Notes: generated from the letters alone by a model not told the origin. A stretch of 64,000 bases of DNA from Streptomyces spinoverrucosus (GCF_015712165.1 NZ_JADPZX010000001.1:1240001-1304000); one strand, 5' to 3'. Positions 17,850-27,430 are shown, counted from the first letter of the stretch. Numbers and translations: made by a program.

Positions 17850-18107
17850 TCACTCACCCGCCTGCAGGGTCTCGCCGAGCGCGTCCAGGGTGTCGTCGTA
17901 GACCGCCGACTCGCCGCCGAAGTACGCCCGGGCGCCCGACGGTTCGGGTACGTCCTTGAGCCGGTTCACCAGGTCGCGCGCCTCGGTCGAGATGGCCTTG
18001 CCGTCGAATGCGATGGAGACCCGGGCCGTAGTGCCCTCGGCGCCGGTGATCCGGGCGCTCGTCGCGCCCTCGGTGGCGCCGAGCCGCTCGGCGTACGCCT
18101 TGGCGGG
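17850..18107 (-). pseudogene. MMPL-type transporter fragment
   Basis: A stretch reading RVSIAFDGKAISTEARDL, VNRLKDVPEPSGARAYFG and ESAVYDDTLDALGETL resembles an extracytoplasmic loop of MMPL/RND lipid exporters. The family has over 700 residues; only about 85 remain and no membrane segment is left. Truncated on both sides. Confidence 0.55.
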
Positions 18108-18241
18108 GTGACGCGAGGGCGACGGGAAGGCCCATGGGTCCGCGAGTGCGACGCGAGCCGGAGCTGCTCCCCGCCGCGAGGCCGGCGGGGAGGATGACGA
18201 CGTCATGGCCAGGCTGAAAGCCGGGCGTGGGCGTGTCGGTG

Positions 18242-19223
18242 TCAGTGGCTGATGACGACCTTGCCGAAGTGGGCACCGCTCCCCAGGTGGGCGGCTGCGT
18301 CGAGGGCCTCCTCGAAGGGGAAGACGCGGTCGATCACCGGGCGCAACTGGTGCGCCGTGATGACCCTGTTCATGTCCTCCAGGTCGCTCCTGCTGCCGCC
18401 GCCGATCGCGCGCAGGGTCGCGCCGCTGTAGGTGAAGTCCAGGAGGTTCATTCCTGTCGTGTCATGCGCGACGTGGCCGACGAGCGAGATGACTCCGCGG
18501 TAGGCGACGGCCTTGATCGACTGCGCGATCGTCCCCGCGCCACCGACCTCCACGACAACGTCGGCGCCCTGACCGTCGGTGAGCCCCCGCACCTCGGCGC
18601 CCCAGTCCGGCGTGTCGACGTAATTGATCACGTCGCTCGCGCCGAGTTCGACCAGTCGCGCCGCCTTCTTCTCGCTGGACGTCGCGGCGATCACGCGGGC
18701 TCCCATGGCACGGGCGAGCTGCAGTGCGAACAGTGCGACGCCACCCGACCCCTGGACCAGCACCGTGTCCCCGGGGCCGACCCCCTCCAGCGCCGACCAC
18801 GCCGTGACGGCGGCGCAGGGCAGTGTCGCGGCCTCCGTTGAAGTCCAGGTGCTCCGGCACCGACACCAGCCGCTGCTCGTCGATCACGACGTACTCGGCC
18901 AGCCACCCGTCGATGTCCGTGTGGTAGTTCTGGCCCGGCTTGCGCTGCGGTCCGCCGAACCAGAGAGGGTTGAACGAGTTCACCACTCGGTCACCGACCT
19001 GGAACGGTGTCACACCGGGGCCGACGGCCTCGATGACACCCGCGGCGTCGGACAGCGGCACCCGGCCGGGCGGCACCGGGTAGCGGCCGTCCAGCATGAA
19101 CAGGTCGCGGGCATTGAGCGAGCTGGCGTGCACCCGCACCAGCACCTGACCGGTGCCGGGTGCCGGCGTCGGTTCCTCGACGAGTGCGCTCCGGCCGGAT
19201 TCGGACATTCTGCCCACACGCAT
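18242..19223 (-). pseudogene. Quinone oxidoreductase-like dehydrogenase, frameshifted
   Basis: Medium-chain dehydrogenase/reductase of the Qor type, NAD(P)H-dependent. The N-terminal half (EEPTPAPGTGQVLVRVHASS, PLSDAAGVIEAVGPGV) runs from the ATG at 19223 to HLDFN near 18840. One extra base in the run at 18833-18836 then shifts the frame; EAATLPCAAVTAWSAL and the cofactor motif VQGSGGVALFALQ follow in the new frame to 18242. Apart from this single shift the gene is complete, so it could be intact if the base is an assembly error. AAGAAGGGA precedes the start. Confidence 0.85.
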
Positions 19224-19313
19224 GCGGTGATCCCTTCTTGCGGTTGTGCCGTCCCCGGAGGGCGACACGATGTGATGACTGTTCGGCGAGGACGCCGGCC
19301 GCACCGGACCGAG

Positions 19314-19960
19314 CTACTGCGTGTCCAGGACGCCAGGGGTGTCATGCAGGACCACGCTCTGTTCGAGCGGGACGCGTCCCATGCGGACGTTGTTCACCGG
19401 TGCGGCCTGGTCAGCGGTGCCGAAGGAGATGCCGAACAGCAGCTTGAGCTCCTCGGGGAACGCCCAGGAACTCGCGGACGGTGTCGGCGTAGAAGCCGAG
19501 CATGGTCTGCGGGACGCCGTCGAACCCCCGGGCGGCCAGGGAGAGCAGGAAGTTCTGCCCGTACATGCCGATGTCGCCGGCTGCCCGTACGCCGTCGCCG
19601 AACGCCGGCATGAAGAGGAAGGCGGCATGGGGCGCGCCGAAGAAGTTCAGGCCCTCGCGGGCCGCTGCCTTCCGGGCTGTCCGGTCCTCGCGCCTCAGGC
19701 CCGTGGCCCGAGTGAGGGTCGCGGCCTGGTTGTGGGCCCGGTCGAGGTAGGTACCTTCGCCGAAGTCGGCGTAGTCGAAGGTGAAGTCCTAGGAGAAACG
19801 CCCTTGCTCGCCGGCCCTGAGCAGTTCCTTGCTCAGGGCGTCCCGTGCCGCGCCCGAGACGACATGCACCGTCCATGGCTGGGTGTTGCAGTTCGACGGC
19901 GCCGTCTGAGCGTCTTCCAGCACGCCAAAATCGTCAGGCGGTCCCGCAGGGCTCGGACGG
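19314..19960 (-). pseudogene. Nitroreductase-family protein remnant
   Basis: FMN-dependent nitroreductase remnant. EDAQTAPSNCNTQPWTVHV is the family N-terminal block. An in-frame TAG at 19789-19791 interrupts the following RFS-DFTFDYADFGEGTYLD. Further down, GDIGMYGQNFLLSLAARG is intact, and a second shift near 19465 separates it from PEELKLLFGISFGTAD and PVNNVRMGRVPL. The extreme N-terminus is also out of frame. Several independent lesions indicate a true pseudogene. Confidence 0.82.
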
Positions 19961-20059
19961 CACCCGCCGACCGATCCGCCCGAGCGCAGGAGCGGGGAGA
20001 CACCGTCGGGGCGCCGTTGACCTTGGTCACCGGCGCCCCGACGAAAAACGATCGGACGC

Positions 20060-20225
20060 TCAGGCCGCGCGGAAGTCGCCCGCGAGCGCAACCGCCATCC
20101 GCAGCTCCGGCACCGCCTCCGCGCCCCGGCCTCGCCGCTCGAGAGTGCGCCCCAGCATCAGCCGGGCGTATTGCTCGACGGGGTCGAGTTCGATGGCCCT
20201 GCGCAGTTCGGCCTCGGCTCGATCC
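20060..20225 (-). pseudogene. TPR protein C-terminal fragment
   Basis: About 50 residues forming one and a half tetratricopeptide repeats: EAELRRAIELDPVEQYARLM then GRTLERRGRGAEAVPELR. Upstream sequence in the same frame has lost the family pattern. Function of the parent unknown. Confidence 0.6.
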
Positions 20226-20436
20226 TCTACTACACCGCCGCCCTGGCGTCGCGGAACCGCAACCCACGGACGGGGCCATTGTGCGGAGTGACCCCCGGTG
20301 TGTGTCGCCTGCGGGGACGGCAGGCGACACACCATCATGGCTCGGCGACGACCCTTCCCCCGAGGCTGTCGCCGAGCCCTTTACCGTCCTCCGCGGCTTC
20401 GCCCGGACAGGCAGGCCACGCCACACGACCAGCAGG

Positions 20437-20450
20437 AAACCGATCGGTTT
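20437..20450. promoter_or_regulatory. TetR-type operator, single copy before tetR
   Basis: Perfect 14-bp palindrome AAACCGATCGGTTT, 33 bases before the tetR ATG. The same sequence recurs as tandem pairs at 21557-21594 and 24463-24500. Position fits autorepression. Confidence 0.8.
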
Positions 20451-20482
20451 ATATTTTGCCCGAAACGAGTTAACCTCACGGT

Positions 20483-21052
20483 ATGAGCACTGAAGTGAAG
20501 CAAAGCTCCCGAGAGCGGCTGCTGGAGGCAGCGGCAACGCTCACCTACCGAGACGGCGTCGGTATCGGCATCGAGGCGCTGTGCAAGGCCGCGGGGGTGT
20601 CGAAGCGGTCCATGTACCAGCTGTTCGAGAGCAAGGACGAACTGCTGGCAGCGAGCCTGGAGCAACGCGCTTCCGCCTTCGTGGCGACACTCCTGCCCGC
20701 GGCGGACGAGGGCCGATCAGCACGCGAGCGGATCCTGCACGCCTTCGAGCAGGTGGAACGGCAGGCCGGCGCGCCGGAGTTCCGAGGCTGCCAGTACCTG
20801 GCTGTGCAGATCGAGCTCAAGGACCGGAGCCACCCCGCGAGCCAGGTGGCCCACCGGGTCAAAGGAAACCTGACGGGCTTCTTCCGCACCGAGGCCGAAC
20901 AGGGCGGCGCGAGCGACCCCGACCTGCTGGCCCGGCAGCTCAGCCTCGTCTTCGACGGCGCCAGCGCCCGCGCGGGGATCGGAGCCGACAATCTCACAGG
21001 GCTCATCGCCCCGACGGTGGTCACCCTGCTCGATGCGGCAGGGATGAGCTGA
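20483..21052 (+). CDS. TetR-family transcriptional regulator
   Basis: Repressor of 189 residues. The N-terminal helix-turn-helix reads LCKAAGVSKRSMYQLFESKDEL; the C-terminal ligand domain is of the small TetR type, with FRGCQYLAVQIELKD and a helical end. Its own promoter carries one operator palindrome and the two downstream SDR genes carry two each, so it is probably the local regulator of 20437-27430. The inducer is unknown. The reading frame is complete. Confidence 0.93.
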   Translation: MSTEVKQSSRERLLEAAATLTYRDGVGIGIEALCKAAGVSKRSMYQLFESKDELLAASLEQRASAFVATLLPAADEGRSARERILHAFEQVERQAGAPEFRGCQYLAVQIELKDRSHPASQVAHRVKGNLTGFFRTEAEQGGASDPDLLARQLSLVFDGASARAGIGADNLTGLIAPTVVTLLDAAGMS

Positions 21053-21137
21053 CGCATCGCTTTTCGAAAGGGCCCCGTGAGCGATGCGCTCTCCGGGTTG
21101 ACGCCCGGCGTCGGCGCACTGCGCGACTCCGGTGGCT

Positions 21138-21552
21138 TCACAGCCCCGCTTCCCGGCAGTCGGAGGGAAGCCCGACGGCTGTAAGGGTATTGATCAGCAT
21201 GCCGCGCACGAGGAAGGCCGCGGCCTCGCCCCCTGACAGCGACTGAGGCGCAGGGCGAGAGCTGCATCAGAGGCGTTTGCGGGTGCGTCGAGAGCAGCCA
21301 CATGCAAGCGCTCGCCATGGCATGGCGGGCCTCCTCGCCGCCCTGCCCCCGTCGGCCGGTCGCTCGAAAGCCAGACGGGCGCCCTCCATACCCCAAGTCA
21401 AGGCGGCGATGAAGATCGCCTTGCTGCCAGGGAAGCCGGAAGAGGTACGACTGCGTGACTCCGACGCGCTTGGCGATCACCTCGGTAGAGGTGCCGTAGT
21501 AGCCCTTGATCGTGAACTCGGCGATCGCCGCCGAGCACCCTGGGACTTGCAT
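21138..21552 (-). pseudogene. Second TetR-family regulator, broken
   Basis: Remnant divergent from the SDR gene. The helix-turn-helix AIAEFTIKGYYGTSTEVI then AKRVGVTQSYLFRL is clear, but the first 10 to 15 residues are altered. After LFRL the frame slips (a 2-base loss); PGSKAIFIAALTWG and LMWLLSTHPQTPL-like pieces continue in other frames, and VRGMLINTLTAVGLPSD ends the gene at 21138. The operator pair lies 5 bases upstream of its start, so this may once have been a divergent repressor of the SDR gene. Confidence 0.78.
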
Positions 21553-21556
21553 GCGA

Positions 21557-21594
21557 AAACCGGTCGGTTTACGGTGAGGGAAACCGATCGGTTT
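21557..21594. promoter_or_regulatory. Tandem TetR-type operators before SDR gene
   Basis: AAACCGGTCGGTTT (21557-21570, one centre change) and AAACCGATCGGTTT (21581-21594), starts 24 bp apart. The spacer ACGGTGAGGG is nearly the same as in the 24463-24500 pair (ACGGTGGGTG) and may hold the -10 element TACGGT. Confidence 0.78.
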
Positions 21595-21615
21595 TCCCAA
21601 TGAGTCCGGGAGTCC

Positions 21616-22434
21616 ATGATGAGCACACATCGGCCGGTGGCACTCGTGACGGGTGCGTCGTCCGGCATCGGGAAGGCAGCCGCGCTCGCGCTGGTCCAAG
21701 CGGGGTTCGAGGTGGTCGGCACAAGCCGCGACATCGCCCGCGTCACCCCACCCGGCGGCGTGACCCTCCTCGACCTGGACGTGGCCGGCGACGCGTCGGC
21801 CGCCGCCGTGGTCCAGCAGGTGATCGACCAGTTCGGGCAGATCGACGTCCTGATCAACAACGCCGGCATGGGCTTGATGGGTGCGGCCGAGGAGAACTCC
21901 CTCGCCCAGGCCCAGGTCGTCTTCGACGTCAACGTCTTCGGCGTGATGCGCATGGTGAAGGAAGTACTGCCCCACATGCGCGCCAGGAGGCACGGCCGCA
22001 TCATCAACCTCTCCTCCGTGGTGGGCTTCCTCCCCTCGCCCTACATGGCCGTCTACTCCGCCTCCAAGCATGCGATCGAGGGGTACACGGAGTCCCTGGA
22101 CCATGAGATCCGCGAGCACGGCGTCCGGGCGCTGCTCGTCCAACCGGCCTACACCAACACCGGATTCGAGGCCAACAGCCCGCGGCCCGATACGCCCCTG
22201 GAGGTCTACGCGAACCAGCGGCGCGCCTTCGACCGCATGATGGAGACAGCGATCAAGGACGGCGACGACCCCGCCGCCGTCGCCAAGGTGATCGTCGCGG
22301 CAGCGACCGACCCGAAGCCGAAGCTGCGCTACACGGCCGGTCCCCTGGCCGGACGCGCCAGCGTCCTGCGCCGCCTCGCTCCTGCCGGGGTCTTCGACAA
22401 GCAGATCCGCAAGCTCAACCAGCTGGCCGGCTGA
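21616..22434 (+). CDS. Short-chain dehydrogenase/reductase
   Basis: Classical NAD(P)-dependent SDR oxidoreductase, 272 residues. Cofactor motif TGASSGIG (residues 13-20), structural NNAG, active-site Ser in IINLSSVVGF and YSASK supply the Ser-Tyr-Lys triad. The C-terminal part is normal in length. GGGAG stands before the ATG pair at 21616/21619. Expression should be controlled by the operator pair just upstream. Substrate unknown; the neighbourhood (esterase, epoxide hydrolase, NmrA protein) suggests detoxification or catabolism of a small hydrophobic compound. Confidence 0.93.
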   Translation: MMSTHRPVALVTGASSGIGKAAALALVQAGFEVVGTSRDIARVTPPGGVTLLDLDVAGDASAAAVVQQVIDQFGQIDVLINNAGMGLMGAAEENSLAQAQVVFDVNVFGVMRMVKEVLPHMRARRHGRIINLSSVVGFLPSPYMAVYSASKHAIEGYTESLDHEIREHGVRALLVQPAYTNTGFEANSPRPDTPLEVYANQRRAFDRMMETAIKDGDDPAAVAKVIVAAATDPKPKLRYTAGPLAGRASVLRRLAPAGVFDKQIRKLNQLAG

Positions 22435-22487
22435 CTCCCGCCCGCCCCGAGCACACCCACAAGAACAGGACTCCCAGGGAGCGGCAC

Positions 22488-24089
22488 ATGGCACAGAACC
22501 AGATCGAGTTCGACGTACCGGCCAACATGCGTGACGGCACGGTGCTGCGCTCGGATGTCTACCGGCCCGGCGGCAGCGGGCCGTGGCCTGTGCTGCTGAG
22601 CCGGCTGCCGTACGGCAAGATCCGGTGGCTGCGGCCAGGCGCGGCTTCATGGTCGTGATCCAGGACACGCGCGGCCGGTTCGCCTCCGAGGGCGAGTGGG
22701 AGCCGTTCACGTACGAGGAGAGCGACGGTTACGACACCGTACGGTGGGCCGCCGCCCTGCCCGGCTCCAACGGCTCCGTCGGCATGATCGGCGGCAGCTA
22801 CTTCGGCAACACCCAGTGGATGGCGGCGCTGTCGAAGCCGCGGAGCTGAAGGCGATCGCGCCGTTGATCACGTGGTCGGATCCGGACGACGGGCTGTGGA
22901 CGCGCGGCGGTGCGATCGAGCTCGGCATCACCGCGCCCTGGTCGCTCATGCAGGGCGCCGACACGTTGATGCGCCGGCACGCTACCGATCTGGACGGGCT
23001 GGTGAGCAGCATCACCGGGCTGGTAAGAGATTTCGACGGTCTGGCGGGCGGCGGTTACGGGGAGCTGCCCGCCGGGCGGTTTCCCGCGTTCGCCCGGCAC
23101 GACCTTCCCGAGCTGGGCTATGAGCGGTCCCGGCGGGAGCCCGAGTGGGCGCGGTCCTGCCGCGTCGCGGGCTGGTACGACATCTTCAGCCAGGGCACGC
23201 TCGACAACTTCACCGCCATGCGCCGCGCCGGCCGGTCCGGCACGCTGGTCATGGGCCCGTGGACGCACACCAACTGGCGGAACGTGGTCGGTGAGGTCAA
23301 CTTCGGGTTCGCCGCGCACTCCGATTTCATGGGCATGCGGGGACGCATGCACGACATGCAGTTCGACTGGTTCCAGGGCACGATCGGCGACGGCGCCGCG
23401 CCGGAGCCGGAGACGGGCAAGGTGCTGCTGTTCGTCATGGGGACCAACCAATGGCGAGAGGAGACCGAATGACCCCTGTCACGGGCGGTGGACACCGACT
23501 TGCACCTCCGCGCGGACGGACGCCTGACCCTTGAGCCACCGTCCGCTGCCGAACGGTCGGAGGCGTTCACCTACGACCCCATGGATCCGGTGCCCACCAC
23601 CGGCGGCGCGCTCCTCATGTCCGACGAGTTCCGACCGGGCCGCTCGACCAGACGGCCGTGGAGGAGCGCGAGGACGTCCTGGTCTTCACCACCGACCCGC
23701 TCGCCGAGGACGTCGAGATGACCGGCCGCATCCGGGCGGTGCTCTTCGCCGCCACGGACGGCCCCTCGACCGACTGGGTGGCGCGCCTGTGCGACGTGGA
23801 CGAGCACGGCGTCTCCCGCAATGTGACCGATGGCATCCTGCGGGTCGGGGCGACACCGGGCGAGCCCGCCGAGCACGTCGTGGACCTGTGGTCGACCAGC
23901 ATCGTCTTCCGGGCGGGTCACCGCATACGGGTCCAGGTCACCTCCAGCAACTTCCCCCGCTGGGACCGTAACCTCAACACCGGCGAACCCGAGGAGAGCG
24001 CGACCACGGCCCAAGTGGCCCAGCAGCAGATCTTCCACGACCCCGTCCGGCCGTCCCGCATCGTCCTGCCGGTGGTTCCGGCCCGGTAA
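22488..24089 (+). pseudogene. CocE/NonD-family hydrolase, multiply broken
   Basis: Alpha/beta hydrolase of the CocE/X-Pro dipeptidyl peptidase type, normally 500-600 residues. Start MAQNQIEFDVPANMRDG with good context. A frame shift near 22620 leads to VVIQDTRGRFASEGEWEP and the nucleophile elbow GMIGGSYFGNTQW; another near 22848 leads to ELKAIAPLITWSDPDDG and GWYDIFSQGTLDNF. A TGA at 23470-23472 replaces what should be Trp (TE-stop-PLSRAVDTDLHL). A last shift near 23640 precedes the C-terminal jelly-roll domain. Four lesions of different kinds make this a true pseudogene. Confidence 0.88.
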
Positions 24090-24462
24090 CAAGCGCCGAA
24101 GGGCGCATGGGCGACATGGCCGACGTCAGCTCGCCCAGACCGGCCTTCCCCAGGCCGCGGCTCTTTCGCGGACAGGACCTGGACGTGGCCGAGTGCTACG
24201 TCGTCGAGCCGCCGCATGTGGGCTGATCGTCGCCCGGCAGTTTCCCCGGGCCCGGGCTCCGTCACACGGAGGGGGCGGCCTGACCGCACATGGTCCTCCG
24301 ACGCCCCGAGCCCCCACCGCTGCCGAGGCCGTCACGGCCGTCCGAGCGGCTGTCGCCCCAGACCGGGCACCCCCCACTCTCTCCGCCGGACTCCCGGGTG
24401 AGGTCATCGCTCCCCATGGCTTCCGATGCGTTTCAAACAACTATGACCCGGCTTGCGCGAGG
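24090..24462. other. Gap without confident gene
   Basis: Holds one 39-codon frame (24107-24226, MGDMADVSSPRPAFPRPR start) that could be a remnant; no family recognised. The rest shows no clear gene. Confidence 0.25.
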
Positions 24463-24500
24463 AAACCGATCGGTTTACGGTGGGTGAAACCGATCGGTTT
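24463..24500. promoter_or_regulatory. Tandem TetR-type operators before second SDR
   Basis: Two perfect copies of AAACCGATCGGTTT (24463-24476 and 24487-24500), starts 24 bp apart, 22 bases before the GTG start. Same spacing and spacer as the pair at 21557-21594. Confidence 0.82.
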
Positions 24501-24521
24501 CCTAGTTCTTGGGAGGTAGTC

Positions 24522-25142
24522 GTGACAGCAATCGAAAGCGCCACCGTCCTCGTCACCGGAGGCGGCCGGGGCATCGGCAAGATGCTGGTCGAGGAGCTCT
24601 ACGCACGTGGTGCCGACAAGGTCTACGCCACGGCCCGTGACCCGCGCGCGGTGACCCACCCCCGTGCCGCTCCGCTGTCGCTGGAGGTCACCGACCCTGC
24701 GTCCGTCGCGGCGGCCGCCGAGCAGGCCCAGGACGTCACCATCCTGATCAACAACGCCGGCGCCTCGGTCCGCGCCTCACATCTCGACTCCCCGGTGGAG
24801 AACGTCCGCCGGGAAATGGAGACCAACTTCTACGGGCCGCTGCTGGTGACCCGGGCCTTCGTCCCGATCATCGAGCGCAACGGCGGGGGCCACATCCTCA
24901 ACGTGCACTCCGCCCGGTCCTGGCCGGCCGACGAAACGGCCTACGGCGCCTCCAAGGCCGCCCTGTGGTCGCAGACGGCGGGCATCGACGCGCCCAAGGC
25001 CGACCCCCGCGACGTCGCCGTGGCCGCGCTCGACGGCATCGAGGCGGGAGCGCACGAGGTGCTGGCCGACGACATCACCCGCTGGGTCAAGTCGCAGCTG
25101 TCCGCCGACCTGGAGGCCCTCTACGCCCAGCTGAAGAAATAG
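24522..25142 (+). CDS. SDR oxidoreductase with internal deletion
   Basis: NAD(P)-binding short-chain dehydrogenase, 206 residues. TGGGRGIGKML, LINNAGA, VHSARSW and the YGASK catalytic pair are present. After AALWSQT the chain jumps straight to AGIDAPKADPRDVA: the segment that normally follows the YxxxK helix (about 30 residues including the PG/T-D-M region) is missing, with the frame kept. The protein is thus probably unstable or altered in substrate binding. GGGAGG at 24511-24516 supports the GTG start. First gene after the second operator pair and probably co-transcribed with the epoxide hydrolase. Confidence 0.85.
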   Translation: MTAIESATVLVTGGGRGIGKMLVEELYARGADKVYATARDPRAVTHPRAAPLSLEVTDPASVAAAAEQAQDVTILINNAGASVRASHLDSPVENVRREMETNFYGPLLVTRAFVPIIERNGGGHILNVHSARSWPADETAYGASKAALWSQTAGIDAPKADPRDVAVAALDGIEAGAHEVLADDITRWVKSQLSADLEALYAQLKK

Positions 25143-25156
25143 CACGCGCTCACCGA

Positions 25157-25187
25157 TTCAAAGGTTCAAAGGTTCAAAGGTTCAAGG
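25157..25187 (+). repeat. Tandem 8-mer repeat in leader
   Basis: TTCAAAGG three times in a row (25157-25180) plus a shortened fourth copy TTCAAGG (25181-25187), immediately before the ribosome site of the epoxide hydrolase gene. Could vary in copy number by slippage and so change translation. Confidence 0.8.
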
Positions 25188-25195
25188 AAATGCTC

Positions 25196-26230
25196 ATGGA
25201 AAGTTCGCTCACCCACCGCTTCGTCGACGTGAACGGAGTCAGACTGCACATCGCCGAGCAGGGGCAGGGGCCGCTGGTCCTGCTGCTGCACGGCTGGCCG
25301 GAGAGCTGGTACTCCTGGCGTCACCAGTTCGGGGCGCTGGCAGCGGCCGGATACCGGGTCGTCGCCCCCGACCAGCGCGGCTATGCCCGCAGCGAGCAGC
25401 CGCTGGACGTGGCCTCGTACACCCTGCTCCACCTCGTCGGTGACGTGATCGCCCTGATCGAGGAACTCGGCGAGGAGCAGGCGATCGTCGTGGGCCACGA
25501 CTGGGGCGCACCCGTCGCCTGGACCGCCGCGATGCTGCGCCCCGACACGGTCCGCGCCGTGGCCGGGCTCAGCATTCCGCCGATCCTGCCCGGCGGGATG
25601 GTCCCGCCGTCGATCACCCGCACCCAGTACGGCGAGGGCTTCTACCAGGTCTACTTCCAGCAGCCGGGAGTCGCCGACGCGGAGTTCGCCAAGGACATCC
25701 CGGAGTCCTTCCGCCGCCTCCTGGTCGGTGCCTCGGGCGACAACCCGCTCGGCAGGGAGCCCCGTCCGCTGGTCATACCCGACGGCCTGGGTCTCCTGGA
25801 CACCATGCCGCAGTCGCCCGACCTCCCGGCCTGGCTGACGAAGGAGGACATCCAGGCGTACGCCGAGGACTTCGCCCTGCACGGCGAGCAGGCGTTCACC
25901 GGAGCCTTCAACTGGTACCGGAACATCGAGCACAACAACGAACTGCTCGCTGCTTTCCGGGGGCGCGGGATCGACGTCCCCGCGCTGTACGTGGTGGGAG
26001 ACCGCGACATGGTCACCTCGCTGCGCGGGCCGGACGGGGGCAGCTCTCTGAGCGAGATTCTGCGAGGCGAGGGCGGGTCGGGCAACCCGATGAGCGCTGT
26101 CGCGCCTCAACTGCACGACGTGGTGGTGCTTCCGGGTTGCGGGCATTGGACGCAGCAGGAGCGTCCCGCGGAGGTCAACGCCGCACTTCTGGACTTCCTC
26201 GCCCGCATCGACGGCTCTTCGCCCCGATGA
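25196..26230 (+). CDS. Epoxide hydrolase (alpha/beta fold)
   Basis: Alpha/beta hydrolase of 344 residues that opens epoxides to diols. Oxyanion motif HGWPES at residues 32-37, nucleophile Asp102 in GHDWGA, conserved DQRGY, an acid in GDRDMV and the final His in GCGHWTQQE. Length and cap domain are normal, so it is probably active. Of two ATGs, 25196 fits better with AAGGAA a few bases upstream; the other is 25190. It follows the SDR gene by 50 bp across the 8-mer repeat. Confidence 0.93.
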   Translation: MESSLTHRFVDVNGVRLHIAEQGQGPLVLLLHGWPESWYSWRHQFGALAAAGYRVVAPDQRGYARSEQPLDVASYTLLHLVGDVIALIEELGEEQAIVVGHDWGAPVAWTAAMLRPDTVRAVAGLSIPPILPGGMVPPSITRTQYGEGFYQVYFQQPGVADAEFAKDIPESFRRLLVGASGDNPLGREPRPLVIPDGLGLLDTMPQSPDLPAWLTKEDIQAYAEDFALHGEQAFTGAFNWYRNIEHNNELLAAFRGRGIDVPALYVVGDRDMVTSLRGPDGGSSLSEILRGEGGSGNPMSAVAPQLHDVVVLPGCGHWTQQERPAEVNAALLDFLARIDGSSPR

Positions 26231-26446
26231 CACTGCGCAGGATCCGCCTGGCCGGCACGGTCCGACTGGATCAGGGCCCAAGGTCCACGTGGATGCGGCC
26301 ACCGAGCCAGGCGGCTTCGTCTTCATCCACCGCCTCCGGCGGGGATGGTCACCTCCACGAGTCAGACCGAGACCCTGACCGGCCACCGCGCTGAGCTGCG
26401 GCTTTCCGAACGGCTGACTCACCACAACCAGAAAGAGGACACAACG

Positions 26447-27430
26447 ATGCCAGAGCGCAATCCCATCCTGATCACCGGAGCCGCCGGCCACATCGGCGGT
26501 GTGAGCCGAACGATCGTCGACATGCTGCTTGAACAAGGGCACCCGGTACGCGCGTTCGTGCGACGGGACGACGAACGCGCGCACGCGCTCCGCCAGGCCG
26601 GAGCCGAGGTCTTCGTCGGAGACCTGCTCAACATCGCCGACGTGACCGCCTCGCTGAAGGGCGTCCGACGCATCTACTTCAGCATGAGCCTGTCGCCGTA
26701 CTACACCGACGCCGTCAGCCTGATGGCCGCGGCGGCACGGGCCAAGGGCGACATCGAGGTCTTCGTCAACATCTCAGAGTTCGAGCAGTCCTTCATGACG
26801 GTCGAGAAGATGACCGCACCGGAGGAAGAGCGACGTGCGTGGCTCGGCGGGAACATCACGGAGTGGTCGCCGCAGCAGCGGGCCCACTGGGTCGCCGAGC
26901 GGGTGCTGGAGTGGTCCGGCCTTCCGACCGTCAACATCCGGGGGGCCATGTTCGTCGAGAACCCCCTCATGACGTGGCTGGCGCTGGAGCCGCTGAGCAA
27001 GGGCGAACTGCGCCTGCCCTTCGGCCCTCACCGGCTCGCGCCCGTCGCGGGTTACGACGTGGCGGAGGTGTCCGCGAAGATCCTGGCCGACCCGGCACCG
27101 CACATCTCGAAGTCCTACGAGCTCAACGGTCCGGAACTGAAGGACATGCACGGGTTCGCCGAGGACTTCGCGGCCGTGCTGGGACGCGAGGTCGTCTACG
27201 TTCCCGAAGACATCGAAACCTGGAACGAGACCTACGTGGACAGCAACCTCGCCGAGTACCCGCACACCGCGGCGCACATGAAGACCCTGACCCGGCTGAT
27301 CGGCGGCGGAGGGTACCGAGGCGTCACCGACCAGCTGGAAACCCTGCTCGGGCGCCCGCCGAAGTCCGTGCGGTGGGCGCTGGAGAACCATCCGCGCATC
27401 CAGGAGCTGGCGGCTGCTCTGAGCCACTGA
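26447..27430 (+). CDS. NmrA-family NAD(P)-binding protein
   Basis: Atypical SDR of the NmrA type, 327 residues. N-terminal Rossmann motif ITGAAGHIGG, AFVRRDDERA after the second strand, and QQRAHWVAERVLEWSG in the position of the extended-SDR helix. There is no YxxxK pair, so it may sense or use NAD(P)H in a less usual way. GAAAGAGGA lies 8 bases before the ATG. The longer in-frame upstream reading lacks a ribosome site. Probably ends the TetR-linked block. Confidence 0.9.
   Translation: MPERNPILITGAAGHIGGVSRTIVDMLLEQGHPVRAFVRRDDERAHALRQAGAEVFVGDLLNIADVTASLKGVRRIYFSMSLSPYYTDAVSLMAAAARAKGDIEVFVNISEFEQSFMTVEKMTAPEEERRAWLGGNITEWSPQQRAHWVAERVLEWSGLPTVNIRGAMFVENPLMTWLALEPLSKGELRLPFGPHRLAPVAGYDVAEVSAKILADPAPHISKSYELNGPELKDMHGFAEDFAAVLGREVVYVPEDIETWNETYVDSNLAEYPHTAAHMKTLTRLIGGGGYRGVTDQLETLLGRPPKSVRWALENHPRIQELAAALSH

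Noticed and set aside
20545..22710. A 721-codon minus-strand open frame across the TetR and SDR genes
   Set aside because: It is antisense to two recognised genes; only the short TetR helix-turn-helix piece inside it is meaningful.
25157..25187. Possible CRISPR-like array
   Set aside because: Units are 8 bp and directly adjacent, with no spacers.
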